A DNA stretch of 64,000 bases from Charina bottae (lineage: Eukaryota; Chordata; Lepidosauria; Squamata; Charinaidae), in NCBI GenBank assembly GCA_023362775.1, contig JALMGJ010000003.1:51500416-51564415 (forward strand). The letters are read 5' to 3'. How positions within the stretch are numbered: position 1 is the stretch's first letter; each line of letters begins with the position of its first letter. The position numbers and the translations under genes are program-made. The notes below the pieces were generated by a model. It ran no database searches and was not told the DNA's origin. It saw only the letters and a program-made list of their open reading frames with translations. Below are positions 12,691 through 22,770 of the stretch, piece after piece.

Positions 12691-13955
12691 AAACTTGTTT
12701 CTCAAAAGCAAAAGAAAATACTCCTGGAATGCCCATTCATCTTTAATCTGGCCTTATTCAAAACAAATGAGTTGTATGCTAACAATGAGGAAGAAAGAAC
12801 TCCAGAATTGCTATTCACTCCAAAAGATCTTACAATCTAACTATTGTTTCTGCTTGTATTATCTCTTTTTCTCAATAAAGTTTCAATTCCTCAGTGAAGT
12901 AACTATGCTTCAGTGCAATATTTAGATGCTGAAACATTGTAAGACAATTAGAAGCCTGAATTTAACATTTGCATCCATAAAATAAATCGTTTCTTAAAAC
13001 TGTCAAGTGTTTTGTGAGTTCTCACTCTGGAAAGCCATTTAATGATACTTTGCTATACTTTTTTAAGGATGGCAGAGGTTGGAGCTAGTCCTGCAAGAGG
13101 TTATATAATCTGAACAAAACTGACTCTTCCTCTCTTATTATATACCCCAGTCAATCTTATTTGCCATCTTTTATTATGTTTAGTATAATGTCATTGTCAT
13201 TTCTCTGATTTTAGCCTCTGGTCCTTTATTAACCTTACAATGCTTGATGAGCAATATCAGTCTAACTGTCACACAAATTCTCTAAACTGAAAGTAGAGCT
13301 GCATAAATACATGTAGGCATGCATCTATAATAAGTAGGATTTTGATAACTGGGATATAATTGTATAAAAGAGATTAACTTTATTCTGCTGTTTGCAGAAC
13401 CAGGCGCTGTCTGGATCTCTTCCTTTCCGGCCTCAAAATAATATTTTGCAAGAGAAAAAGCACGCCCATTACGTTAGCCTGATAAGATGTTCAACTGTTG
13501 TATTAAAGGAGGATGTTAAAGTTTCCTCTCAGGGATTTTTCATTGTGTGGCTGCTTCTGTGAATGGCTAAATGAAGACTTTTTCACATCCGTAACAGTGC
13601 TTACATCATTGGCTATTTCAGGGAAAAGTAGCTGGGAATTTCTCTTCATGCTATCCCATAAATACTGAACAGTCATCCTGAGTAAGTGTTAATATATTAA
13701 TAGAGAGGAAAGGACGGCGAAGAAAAGGAAGGAGAGGGGAGAGGAAAGTGAGGAAACATCAGACTAGTCCCTGACTAATAATTGCAGATAACTGACTCTT
13801 AAGGAAAATTTAATAATAGCACAGTTTGGATTACCAGAAGAAGTGCAACTGTGTGATTTTGTGTGATGATTTAAAAAAAAAACATAAATTGGACCTCTTC
13901 TACATTACCAAAACTTTTCTCCCCCAAATCTCTTACTTTAGTACACTCTGTATCT

Positions 13956-14231
13956 CAGCCTTTTTCAACATTTTGACCCTGGAGGAACCCTTGAAATATT
14001 TTTCAGGCCTCGGGGAACCCCTGCACATTCAGGCTCAAATATAGGCCAGAAGTTACAAAATTGTTATATTCAGTGTTCTTAAACTAAAAATAAAGAATGA
14101 AACTTACCTCTTTAATGTGAAGTTGCCCGAATTGGAAATAATTTTTTAAATAAATTGTGATCTCCCAGGGAACCCCTAGTGACCTCTCACAGAACCCTAG
14201 GGTTCCACAGAACCCTGGTTGAGAAACCCTG
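13956..14231. mobile_element. hAT-type MITE
   Basis: The left end 'cagcctttttcaac' and right end 'ggttgagaaaccctg' form imperfect terminal inverted repeats of the hAT/Charlie type. Flanking 8-mers ctgtatct (13948-13955) and ctctacct (14232-14239) match at 6 of 8 positions, as expected for an aged 8-bp duplication. The interior is AT-rich and non-coding. Confidence 0.7.
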
Positions 14232-14375
14232 CTCTACCTAGATATGTCCACACAGCAAATTAGTATAGTAAATTATATTGTGAAAAAAGGTTAACCCAAT
14301 AGAAGAAAAAAATCAAGAACGAAAAGGGACATTCTCGTAGATAAGGGAGCAATGTTGAATTCAGTTGCCGAAGTG

Positions 14376-14510
<135 letters not shown>

Positions 14511-14761
14511 ATGTGTGTTTTCTTGTGAGATCAAGATTGTTCTGTTAGACAAATTCAGTTCTCCAACATAGATGGAGACTGACTCCTGAACTGCTATTTT
14601 AGCCTCCTCTAACAAGGCTCACTTCACACAACTGGAAAGCACCAGGTGGGGACTTTTTTGCAGTATCATTACTTTATGAATGAGATACTTGACTAAAGCA
14701 AAATGGAGTAGGAGTAAAACTTCTAAAAACTCATTTTAAATACATTTATTTTTATTTACAG

Positions 14762-14884
14762 GTGTTTTATGTCTCAGACCTCTTCAAGCAGAAAACAAAG
14801 GTGTTGCAGCCTCCTCCAATCCGGAGGGAGATATTATCACCTGTGGACATCATTGACAGGAACAGCCATCACAACATGGTGTAG
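14762..14884 (+). CDS. PLPP3: Phospholipid phosphatase 3 (LPP3), last coding exon with stop
   Basis: The exon begins in phase 0 after AG at 14760-14761, matching the phase-0 end of the exon at 5320-5496. It encodes 40 residues and a TAG stop at 14882-14884. The translation starts VFYVSDLFKQKTKVLQPPPI and ends REILSPVDIIDRNSHHNMV. The first residues complete the final transmembrane helix, and the rest is the cytosolic C-terminal tail. The 'REILSPVDIIDR' and 'HHNM' segments are diagnostic of LPP3 tails as I recall them from mammals. The TKVLQPPP stretch and the terminal Val look lineage-specific. Together with the previous exon this covers roughly the last third of a protein usually about 311 residues long. 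No frameshift or premature stop is present, so the gene looks functional. Confidence 0.96.
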   Translation: MFYVSDLFKQKTKVLQPPPIRREILSPVDIIDRNSHHNMV

Positions 14885-15138
14885 ACATTTGACTTCTTTT
14901 TATTTTTTATTTTTTTGTTTTGTTTTGTTTTTGCAAAATGACTGCTGACAGCAACTACCTGCTGCTCTCAACCTCATCTGACAGTAGAATGTAGGGAGAG
15001 ACTTTTGCCTGACCGTCAGGCCTTACTCTGTGGCCTTTTTACTCTTTACAACATTTGCATAAAATGGATGTTGTTCAACCAAGTCAGAGGCAACAATCAC
15101 AAAACAAGTCAAAACATGCAGGAATTCTAATTCTAAAT

Positions 15139-15145
15139 GTGCAAT
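15139..15145 (+). promoter_or_regulatory. Candidate miR-92a/25/32/363 seed site in PLPP3 3'UTR
   Basis: GTGCAAT is the reverse complement of nucleotides 2-8 of the miR-92 family seed, a 7mer-m8 site; the next base is T, so it is not an 8mer. Published work on endothelium reports miR-92a repression of PLPP3 (formerly PPAP2B). Site conservation is inferred. Confidence 0.45.
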
Positions 15146-16029
15146 TGGCTGAGTGTTCATGTTGTAGTGAATGCTAAATTGTTCATCCTTTAATGAACAC
15201 TAAATAATTGTTAGGAAACTGGCCATCTCTGTTTTCTTTCCCCTTTCCATCCTTCCTTCCTATGAAGATTTGTAATTTCCTATTAAGAGAATGGGACGGG
15301 AGTGTACAGAGACAAACCCTCACTAACTAAATTATAGCACTATGTACAAGAAATAAGCACTGACATCGATTGTGGTCACTTTTTAAGGATAATCTCTTAT
15401 ATATCTATATATTTTGGGTTCTTTCCATTCCATACTGTGACTTACTTTGGTTTAGATGAAGCATGCCCTGTAAAATATTAGAAAATATCTTTTCCTAGTG
15501 TACACCCCACTGAACAATAATACCGCTTTATATCTGATAAGACATAAACAAATTCACTTGGTAAATGGAACTCAACTGGTTCCCCTAATTGTAAGATTCA
15601 TTAAGTATTTGCTCTCATGAGTGATACATCTCTAAAAATTGGAGAATAGATAGGATTAATCAAATATAGGACATTCAAGATATCCAGAATCCTGATACCT
15701 TAAATAGGTATTGTCCATAATACTGTGGGGTATCTCCGGCCTGCATTTACTCAATGGCCCAGTAAATCTTCCCCTTTGCTACCACTAATGGTGGAACTGT
15801 ATTTTGAACAGTCACCATTCATAAAAAATTCTTTTATGTGGACAGTCTTGTTGATGTACGTTAGCACTATGAGGTCTGGGGTTGAAACTCAGAACATTAA
15901 TCCTCCAGGTGTGTGACGGACTGCTGGGCAGGGCCGTCTTATCCTGATATTTAGTTAAAGTTCTTCTTGAATTTCCCATGGCCTGAAGAAAACAAATGAT
16001 TAGTAGCTATTCATTACACAAGTTTCCTC

Positions 16030-16140
16030 CATTTTGCTGCTCTTGGGGTGAGCTGGACTGCAATTCCTGATATGATTAGCGGATGGGAAGAGGGAGTTGG
16101 AGGATGTGCATTGAGGGCACCAGGTTGGGGAAGCCTGCAT
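16030..16140. mobile_element. MITE-like remnant within the PLPP3 3'UTR
   Basis: The right part, 'ggcaccaggttggggaagcc', is a typical end of a squamate fold-back DNA transposon. The left part, 'ggactgcaattcctgat', resembles its diverged inner arm. No TSD was identified. Confidence 0.4.
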
Positions 16141-16710
16141 TAGCTAATTGGCTGAATGTAGCTCTCAAGAAAACCAAGGGCAAGCAAAGGAGATGAATGA
16201 GAGCTGACCTAATTTCTGGCCTTCCAGAGGGAATTCTGAAAGACAGATGTTTTAAATTTGTTTTAAGAAGTAAACCGAACAGGCTAACTAAGCAGACTGG
16301 CCTTTGCACATCTTTGCCATGCAAAATCCGTCCTACCATTTCAATTCTAGCAAGCTATGTTTTTTATATAAATATATATAAATATATAAATATTATATAA
16401 ATAATGTATAAAACATTACAAATTAACTATGTAAAATATTATTTCCAAACAATGTTAGATATATCCACTATGATTATAAACTGTGTTTTGACCTGTGTTT
16501 ATTTACATGTTGCTGCTTAAAAGGAAAGCATTGACTTAATTTTTTTATAGTCGATTAAAATATTGTAGTTCTTTGGTAGCAATATTTTAATGAAAATAAC
16601 AACTAAAGACAATTATATAAAATTGTATGAAATTGTCTGTATTTTTGTAATGTTTCTTTCTCCTTTTTTTGTAAAAAGAAGAATATGCAAGACTTTTTGT
16701 AGAGTACAGA

Positions 16711-16716
16711 ATTAAA
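16711..16716 (+). terminator. Likely PLPP3 polyadenylation signal (ATTAAA)
   Basis: ATTAAA is followed about 20 nt later by a plausible cleavage region and then by a GT-rich stretch ('gtataagtgtgc', near 16741), the usual downstream element. It is the best-arranged signal found at this distance after the PLPP3 stop codon. Confidence 0.65.
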
Positions 16717-16736
16717 GTTTGTATTTGCAAAAATAT

Positions 16737-18687
16737 TGCCGTATAAGTGTGCTTTATAGAAAGAATAATTTCCTGGGATAATAACCTTTTTTTCCCTTGT
16801 CAAGGGCTACATTCTTACATGCTACTTGCCTTTGGGGGACAGATGGTGATGGTGGAATGAAACAGTGGGACACACCAGAGCCAAATGGGACAGGCTCCCT
16901 TATTCTGTCTCTTTCTGGCAGAATAATTTTGCTTTTTCTTTCTTACTGAAATCCACTTCTTTATCTCTTCCTTCCTCCCAGTCCTGCAGCCAGACAGGAA
17001 AGGGGTGGGGGGATCATTCTTACTGAAACCTGAATTGAGCAGCTATGAAATCAATCCGAGGGCCCCTTAAAGCCTTAGGCCTGCAGATTCTCCACCCTTG
17101 CTTTATATCAATCTTGGATTTGAAAAATGCAATTACTGGTTAAAAGTTTTTTTTTAAAATTAAGGTATCTATATCTCAATGTTAATGAAAATGTATACTA
17201 AAGTTATTGCCTGCTAGACATTTTTCCAATACTAGCATGTTGCTCATGTTGTTACCAAGGAAACACCCCCCCTTCCAACCTACTTCTGCCTGGAATAACT
17301 GCGTATCAATCCGTTTTTTGGAAGACAAAAGCTCCATGTTATTCTGTGTCCAGATCAAACTTGCATGTTTTACTTCATGCACAAACCACCCACTTCTAGA
17401 TGCTTACTCTGAGCATAAGTTCTGCAACCATTACACTCTGTGCATAGACACTACTTTGCCTATCCCCTTCCTCTGTATTTTTAGTGCCCTTGCTTCATTG
17501 ACAATATTTATGTAGCAAAAATGGCATCATATACAGAAGAGGAAGTTATGAGTAGCCTTGGGAAAACTTCCAAATTTTAGAAAAGTATTGAACAAAAATT
17601 AGAAAAATATTTAGAGATGTATGTGCGTGTGTGTGTTTGAGAGAGAAATAGATGGAGTGGCTGCTAGAGAAAAATGAAAAATATGTGGAGAGCAAATTCT
17701 GTAAGTTGGTGGGAATGGAATGGTATGATTAAAATTCTGAACAGAATTTCACACTGCAGGATATATGATTATTTTTAAAAGTAGTTTGGGGAGCAGAGTG
17801 ACTCAATGAACAATGTCTGAGGATTAAATTAAGTCATATCTAGGAATTTCCATTCTAAATCTAAGATCACATGTACTGTATGTACTAACTAAACATTAAA
17901 TTGGCTCCAGGACTATACTGTTTGGGTCCAATCTGTGACAATACAATTTTAAATTAACAAATGAAAACAATGGTGTTCTGTATTATTACATTCGAAATAA
18001 AAATCATACAATCATTGACCAAAAATGGTAGATTGTATTCTGTACAAGCTGAAACAGAAATAAAGTTAATTTCATTTAGATGTCATTATCAGTCATTATT
18101 AGAGTTCAACATGTAATTGTCACTTAGTCAACACAGAAAAGGAGTTTTAAAGAAGAACACTGAGCACCAGAGTGCATAAACATGGGAAACCAATGGAAAC
18201 TAAGCCCTAATCAGTGACAACTGCCCCAATTAATACCAGAAGCTTGCTGGTTTTCTGAACCTTCCTTATTTAGATTCTGTTCAAAGGTCTATTTACCCAG
18301 TGTTCTAAACATAACCAGATATTAAGAGATTATGTGTTAAGAGTTATCTAACATCTAACAAAATGTCAAAGTCATGATTTCCAAACATCCAAATACAATA
18401 AAGCAGTATGTCCAATCTCCATAAATTGAACATACAGAATTGAACATTGAAATAGTTGTGGGATTATGCTAAAGATTTTTCCCCCAAAGAATCTGCCACC
18501 CAGGAAGCCTGGTTTGGCATTATTTTACATGTTAGATTTGTGGCAGAATCTGTCTTAATACTGTAAATTGAGAACTACTTCTGGTTTGAATTGAAATTTG
18601 AAAAAAACAGAAACATGAGGAGCAGACAATATAGAGACTTCTCCCGATTCCCTAAAGGGATGAAGAATAGTTTAAAAATGAATAATT
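16737..18687. other. Intergenic, nothing recognised
   Basis: AT-rich sequence 3' of PLPP3 with a short GT stretch near 17620-17640. No exon, RNA gene or intact repeat is recognised. Open frames here (for example 17207-17515) show no domain or codon signature. Confidence 0.6.
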
Positions 18688-19358
18688 CAGAGGATCTCAA
18701 ATTTTATGATACCATGACCCCCTAAAATGAAATGTGTGTGAGATCCTGGCTCCACCTGCATGAATAATACTAATTATTTCATTGGGAATAAGGTGTGGCA
18801 AGAAAAAAAATACTAGTTTTACAATTAAATGTAATCTACTGTATATATCTCAGGGGTTTCCATATTTCATAGAACACCAGCCACCTGCTTTGCACAGGGA
18901 AAGTGAGGAGCAAATCCTGGAGGGAGTTTTGACAGTACTCATACTTCACCTAGGAGAGCCAGTTTGGTGTAGTGGTTAAGGCATCAGGCTAGACACCGGG
19001 AGGCTAGCCCCGCCTTTGGCACAAAGCCAGCTGGGTGACTGAGCCAGTCATTCTCTCTCAGCCCTAGGAAGGAGGCAATGGCAAACCACTTCCAAAACAC
19101 CTTGCCAAGAAAACTGCAGGGACTTGTCCAGGAAGTCTCCAAGAATCGGACACAACTGAGCGAGAGAAAAAAAAAACTTCACCTAAGCAGGCAAAGCAGG
19201 AGTGCTATCTACATTTGCTCCAATCTTGCCAGGACTTGTTTCCACAGCCAAAAAAGGGGGCAAAGCCCAGAAGATGTTTTGACAGCTGATCAGATTTTAA
19301 AAAGTATGACTCCCCTCTAAATTGCTCACAACCCTGACCCACAGTTTGAAAATGCCGG
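18688..19358. mobile_element. hAT-type non-autonomous element, interrupted by a SINE
   Basis: The left end, 'cagaggatctcaaatttt', then 'accatgaccccctaaaatga', and the right end, 'ccctgacccacagtttgaaa', look like the two ends of one hAT element with Charlie-like termini. It is split by a tRNA-SINE at 18953-19175. Removing the SINE and one duplication copy leaves about 440 bp. The flanking 8-mers no longer match, so it is old. Confidence 0.55.
18953..19175 (+). mobile_element. tRNA-derived SINE (RTE/Bov-B-like tail) with TSD
   Basis: The tRNA-related head reads 'agccagtttggtgtagtggt' with a pol III A-box-like segment, and the B-box-like region is degraded. The body includes 'ggcaatggcaaaccacttcc'. 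The 3' end, 'gaatcggacacaactgag', resembles the Bov-B 3' end, and an A-run follows. A perfect 10-bp TSD, acttcaccta, lies at 18943-18952 and 19176-19185. Confidence 0.9.
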
Positions 19359-20199
19359 ATACAGTTGGCTTCATGCTCTGATGCTAATCTTCCTGAAAGC
19401 TTCTCAATGGCCACTGTTTGAAACCTGAACCAGGACTTTTTATAAGACAGCAGGACTCCTTTTATAGTCTTAGGTGCCTTCATTTCCATTCATCCATACA
19501 TTCTCTTAAGAAAAACAGTAAGCTGAGAAGAAGCCATAATCCATGTTATGAAGTAAAGTCTAGTCTGCCAATAGATTTAGAGGGTTGAATAATCCCATGG
19601 ATGCTAATTTAGATAATAAATTTTCAGCATCACGGTATCCATCACAGCAATGGGGTTACGCTCATGGAATTAAATAATAAAGCAGAAGATTCCCCACTGA
19701 GCCACAGTCTTACCTTTAGCATGGAAATATCAGTGACCATGCTGTACAGAATTGCAGCAGGGTCTATGGGGAAGGACTGTCTTTTGCAATGGGAATGGGA
19801 CAAGATGGATGTAATTCAGCAGAGTTTGGAGCTCATTTTACTTCTTCACTGTTGTTCAGCCATTTTTTTCATCAGCTACACATACAGCAATGCAACTTTT
19901 GCATTACTTGAATAGTATATTTCACCACTGCTAATGAAACAATATGTTGCTGGAGGAACTAATAATAGTAGTAGTAGTAGTAACAGCAATGCTTGATAAC
20001 ACCAGAGGACAGCCATAGTGGAGAAAATGTTTCATATCTGAATATTCCCCAATGGGGACAGAGAAAATTCATCTCTACTTGTGCCAAGTTAGCCTTCTCC
20101 TTGCTTTTAATACAAAACATTGTTCATCTTCTCTGCATTGCTTACAGTGTTGTCTTCCAGACTACCACAATCAAAGCATTTACACAGTTTTCTTTATGC
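19359..20199. other. Intergenic, nothing recognised
   Basis: Contains only a short TAG trinucleotide run (about 19967-19981). No coding or repeat feature can be supported. Confidence 0.55.
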
Positions 20200-20560
20200 T
20201 GAATCATTTCTATGTTCCATTTATATGCCCAAAGTTAAAATGCTCTAAACATTGTAACTTAACCTCAGAGAGGTGTTTCTTCATTTCCTCGATCATTTTG
20301 ATTGCCCTTTTCTGCACTTTTTCTAATTTTCTTCTTGACATGTGGAAGCAAGAACTATACACCTCATTTTAGTGTGACCATGCAATAGATTTCTGTAAAG
20401 AATTGCAATATTGACTTGGTTATATTTTTATCCTTTTGTTAATGACCCCCAACACAGAATTCAGTTGTTAGACACAAGCACACATGGAGCTGATCTTTTT
20501 ATTTAGCTGGTGTTTTTACTTAGCTATTTGTGAAGTAACTACACCTACTTTTCCCATGAC
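20200..20560 (-). mobile_element. CR1-group LINE fragment (old copy)
   Basis: The minus-strand reading resembles the CR1 reverse-transcriptase 3' region. On the plus strand, 'gattgcccttttctgcactt' and 'ttcttcttgacatgtggaag' correspond to the conserved block seen in CR1 copies of birds and reptiles. Many substitutions and stops mark it as ancient. Confidence 0.6.
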
Positions 20561-21611
20561 ATGATCCTTGTTGAATTCCCTTTCTATCCATAACCTTGAA
20601 AATGTACCATTTATTTAAATACAACTAAAGAAGTAAGAACGACAACCAAAGCTGGAGACTACAAATAACAAAGGAAATTAAGATGAACTTGAAAATATTC
20701 TGTAAATACCTATTAAGGAAGCTGCCCAAGAATCAGCAGATCTGCTTGGAGACAGAGCTGCACACTAATGATGAATTATGCCATTATCACTAAAAAGCTT
20801 CATAAATTTACTTTTGCAAACAGGATTGTCACATCCTATGTATCAGTTGCAGTTGCTTAGGAGTAAAAGAAAAGCTAAAGACTTTGAATGCCCTTTTGGA
20901 CTGTTCAGCAGAGCAAAGGCCAACATCTGTCAAAATCCTAAGAGAAGAAAAAAAAAGGACAAAAGAAGGATATTATTTTGATAGCTTAGAAATAAAAAAT
21001 GATAAAAGGAGGTACATGCTTTCTTATGGCAAGGTGATGAAGGATGGAACTATATAACATAGGGATAGGCAATCTGGAGCTCTCCAGTTGTTTTGATTGC
21101 AATTCCTATCAATAGCAAAGGTTTAGGAACAAACACAACATTAGGAACAACTATATTTTCAGCAAACCCTGATGATGCCAAAATAACACCTATGCAGGGA
21201 CAGCATCATGCAAACCCCACCATTATGAATCTGTGTCCCAACTTCTGATGGAAGTCCATATGTTGCAGCATTTGTATAATGAATTGACATGTATGTTTTG
21301 TCATTTTCCCCGCCTTGCTCCCCTGCAGATGCCTATGGAAAAGTAGTAGGTTTCCTCTTGTTATATAATTTCACTTAGGCTGCAAAGTCTCCCTTGTCTG
21401 ATATTGCATCACTACGAAATTTGAGCTGCATTTTCACTGACGAATCTACAAATGTGAAACAAGATCCTCTTCTCACTGCAATCTTAGGATACTGTATTAT
21501 AATATGCAAGAATATTAACCCAGTGATCATTTATGGGAAAGTCTTCTCCATATCCATTTCGAATAAGTAAGCAGTGGCTTTGTTCAAGAAGTATAGCAAA
21601 ACTAGGGAAAC
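20561..21611. other. Intergenic, nothing firm
   Basis: AT-rich. A possible MITE half ('ggcaatctggagctctccag') lies near 21068-21090. No gene can be supported. Confidence 0.5.
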
Positions 21612-21850
21612 TGTATGTCGATGAAGGTTCTCAGTCATCCAGGTGGAATTGTCTGTAGCTTGAATCATGTCAACTGAATTTCTATTTCCTCAGTGGAAAC
21701 GTTTCGCTCCTTATCCAAGAAGCTTCTTCAGTCTGAGCAAAGTTTGTAAGGGAATCCTTAAATATGTTTCTAGGGTGGCTGTGTGACCTTGCACCTGGGG
21801 CTAGGTCATGGTTATTATCCAGTTGACATGATTCAAGCTATAGGAACACA
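21612..21850 (-). mobile_element. Putative Penelope-like noncoding fragment bounded by inverted repeats
   Basis: The minus strand reads 'tgaagaagcttcttggataa' then 'gcgaaacgtttcc', a 3' noncoding signature I associate with vertebrate Penelope-like retroelements. A perfect 21-bp inverted repeat (21656-21676 and 21820-21840) brackets the fragment. No coding sequence remains. Family assignment is by motif recall. Confidence 0.45.
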
Positions 21851-22636
21851 GAAATTGCTCAGTAGCTGTAGAAGGAAAGTGGTATCCTATGCTAATTAGC
21901 AATAGTTTTTATAATTGGACCGATAAGCTAGTCTATTCACCGAGCAACAATACCATGTAAAACAAGTATCTAGAAAAACTAGAAGAACTAGAAATACGCA
22001 CTGAAAACATAAAAGTATATTTTAAAACATTTCTAATAGAATTTCCTTACTTAGTCTCACTCGTTAAGGGGTAACTTGAACCGAAAAACCTTACATTGTA
22101 CCGAGACAAATTCCAGACTTGGCAAACGTCTCACAGAAAGCACTACATTTAAAGTGGAAGCTAGTAGATCAGGTGACGAAGCCCAGACAACCCCCTTGTT
22201 AAATCTAAAACTGAAAGAAATTCCACCTCTTCAAGCTTCCCGATTCCCTTGCTGTGTTTTAGCTCTTCCCAGATCCCTTCTGTTTGGTCAATGTCTTAGA
22301 TTGAATTTAAAAAATTACCTTAGAAAATGATGTCACCCAGAGGCTCTTCCTCACAGCTGCCTCGTCATGTCCTTCTCCATTCCTTGAGTCAGCAAAAAAG
22401 TATGCCAGCATTGCCCTCTTTGCTGAATTAGTCTGCCACATTAACAGGCCTGTGGAGTGGTGTTCTCCTTACTATTTTATAGCAGGACAAGTTAAGAAAA
22501 TTGAGCGGTGGATTGACCTGGTTTCATTTGTCCTCCCATCAGGCATTACCATTAGGCCAGAAAAACCTCCAACTATCTCTAACTATAATGTGGGGTGGGT
22601 CTGGGCAGAAGGCAAGTTTGATAGGTGCCTGTAGAG
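21851..22636. other. Intergenic, nothing recognised
   Basis: No gene, repeat or regulatory element that I can support, apart from the left duplication of the adjacent MITE at its right edge. Confidence 0.5.
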
Positions 22637-22770
22637 CAGTGTTTCTCAACCTTGGCAACTTTAAGATATGTGGACTTCAACTCCCAGAATCCCCCAGCCA
22701 GCATTCTGGCTGGGGAATTCTGTGTGTTGAAGTCCACATATCTTAAAATTGCCAAGGTTGAGAAACACTG
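22637..22770. mobile_element. Fold-back hAT MITE with 8-bp TSD
   Basis: The element is 134 bp. Its left arm starts CAGTGTTTCTCAACCTTGGC, and its right arm is the near-perfect reverse complement, ending 'gccaaggttgagaaacactg'. The arms meet at a short centre around 22700-22712, so the single strand folds into one long hairpin. Flanks ctgtagag (22629-22636) and ctatagag (22771-22778) match at 7 of 8 bases. A half copy of the same family is at about 45525-45590 and another at 47217-47281. Confidence 0.9.

Larger units (their letters stand above)
14885..16735 (+). other. PLPP3: PLPP3 3' untranslated region (inferred)
   Basis: The region runs from the stop codon to just past the ATTAAA at 16711-16716, about 1.85 kb, close to what I expect for this gene. 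It begins with a T-rich stretch (about 14900-14935), contains a miR-25/92 family seed match GTGCAAT at 15139-15145, and is AT-rich toward its end. A MITE-like segment near 16030-16140 may be a later insertion. The 3' boundary is inferred from the signal; an earlier or later cleavage site is possible. Confidence 0.7.

Noticed and set aside
18954..19030. Possible tRNA gene (A-box-like sequence and tRNA-like head)
   Set aside because: It is the head of a SINE with body, A-tail and TSD; the cloverleaf is degraded and the same head recurs several times in the window.
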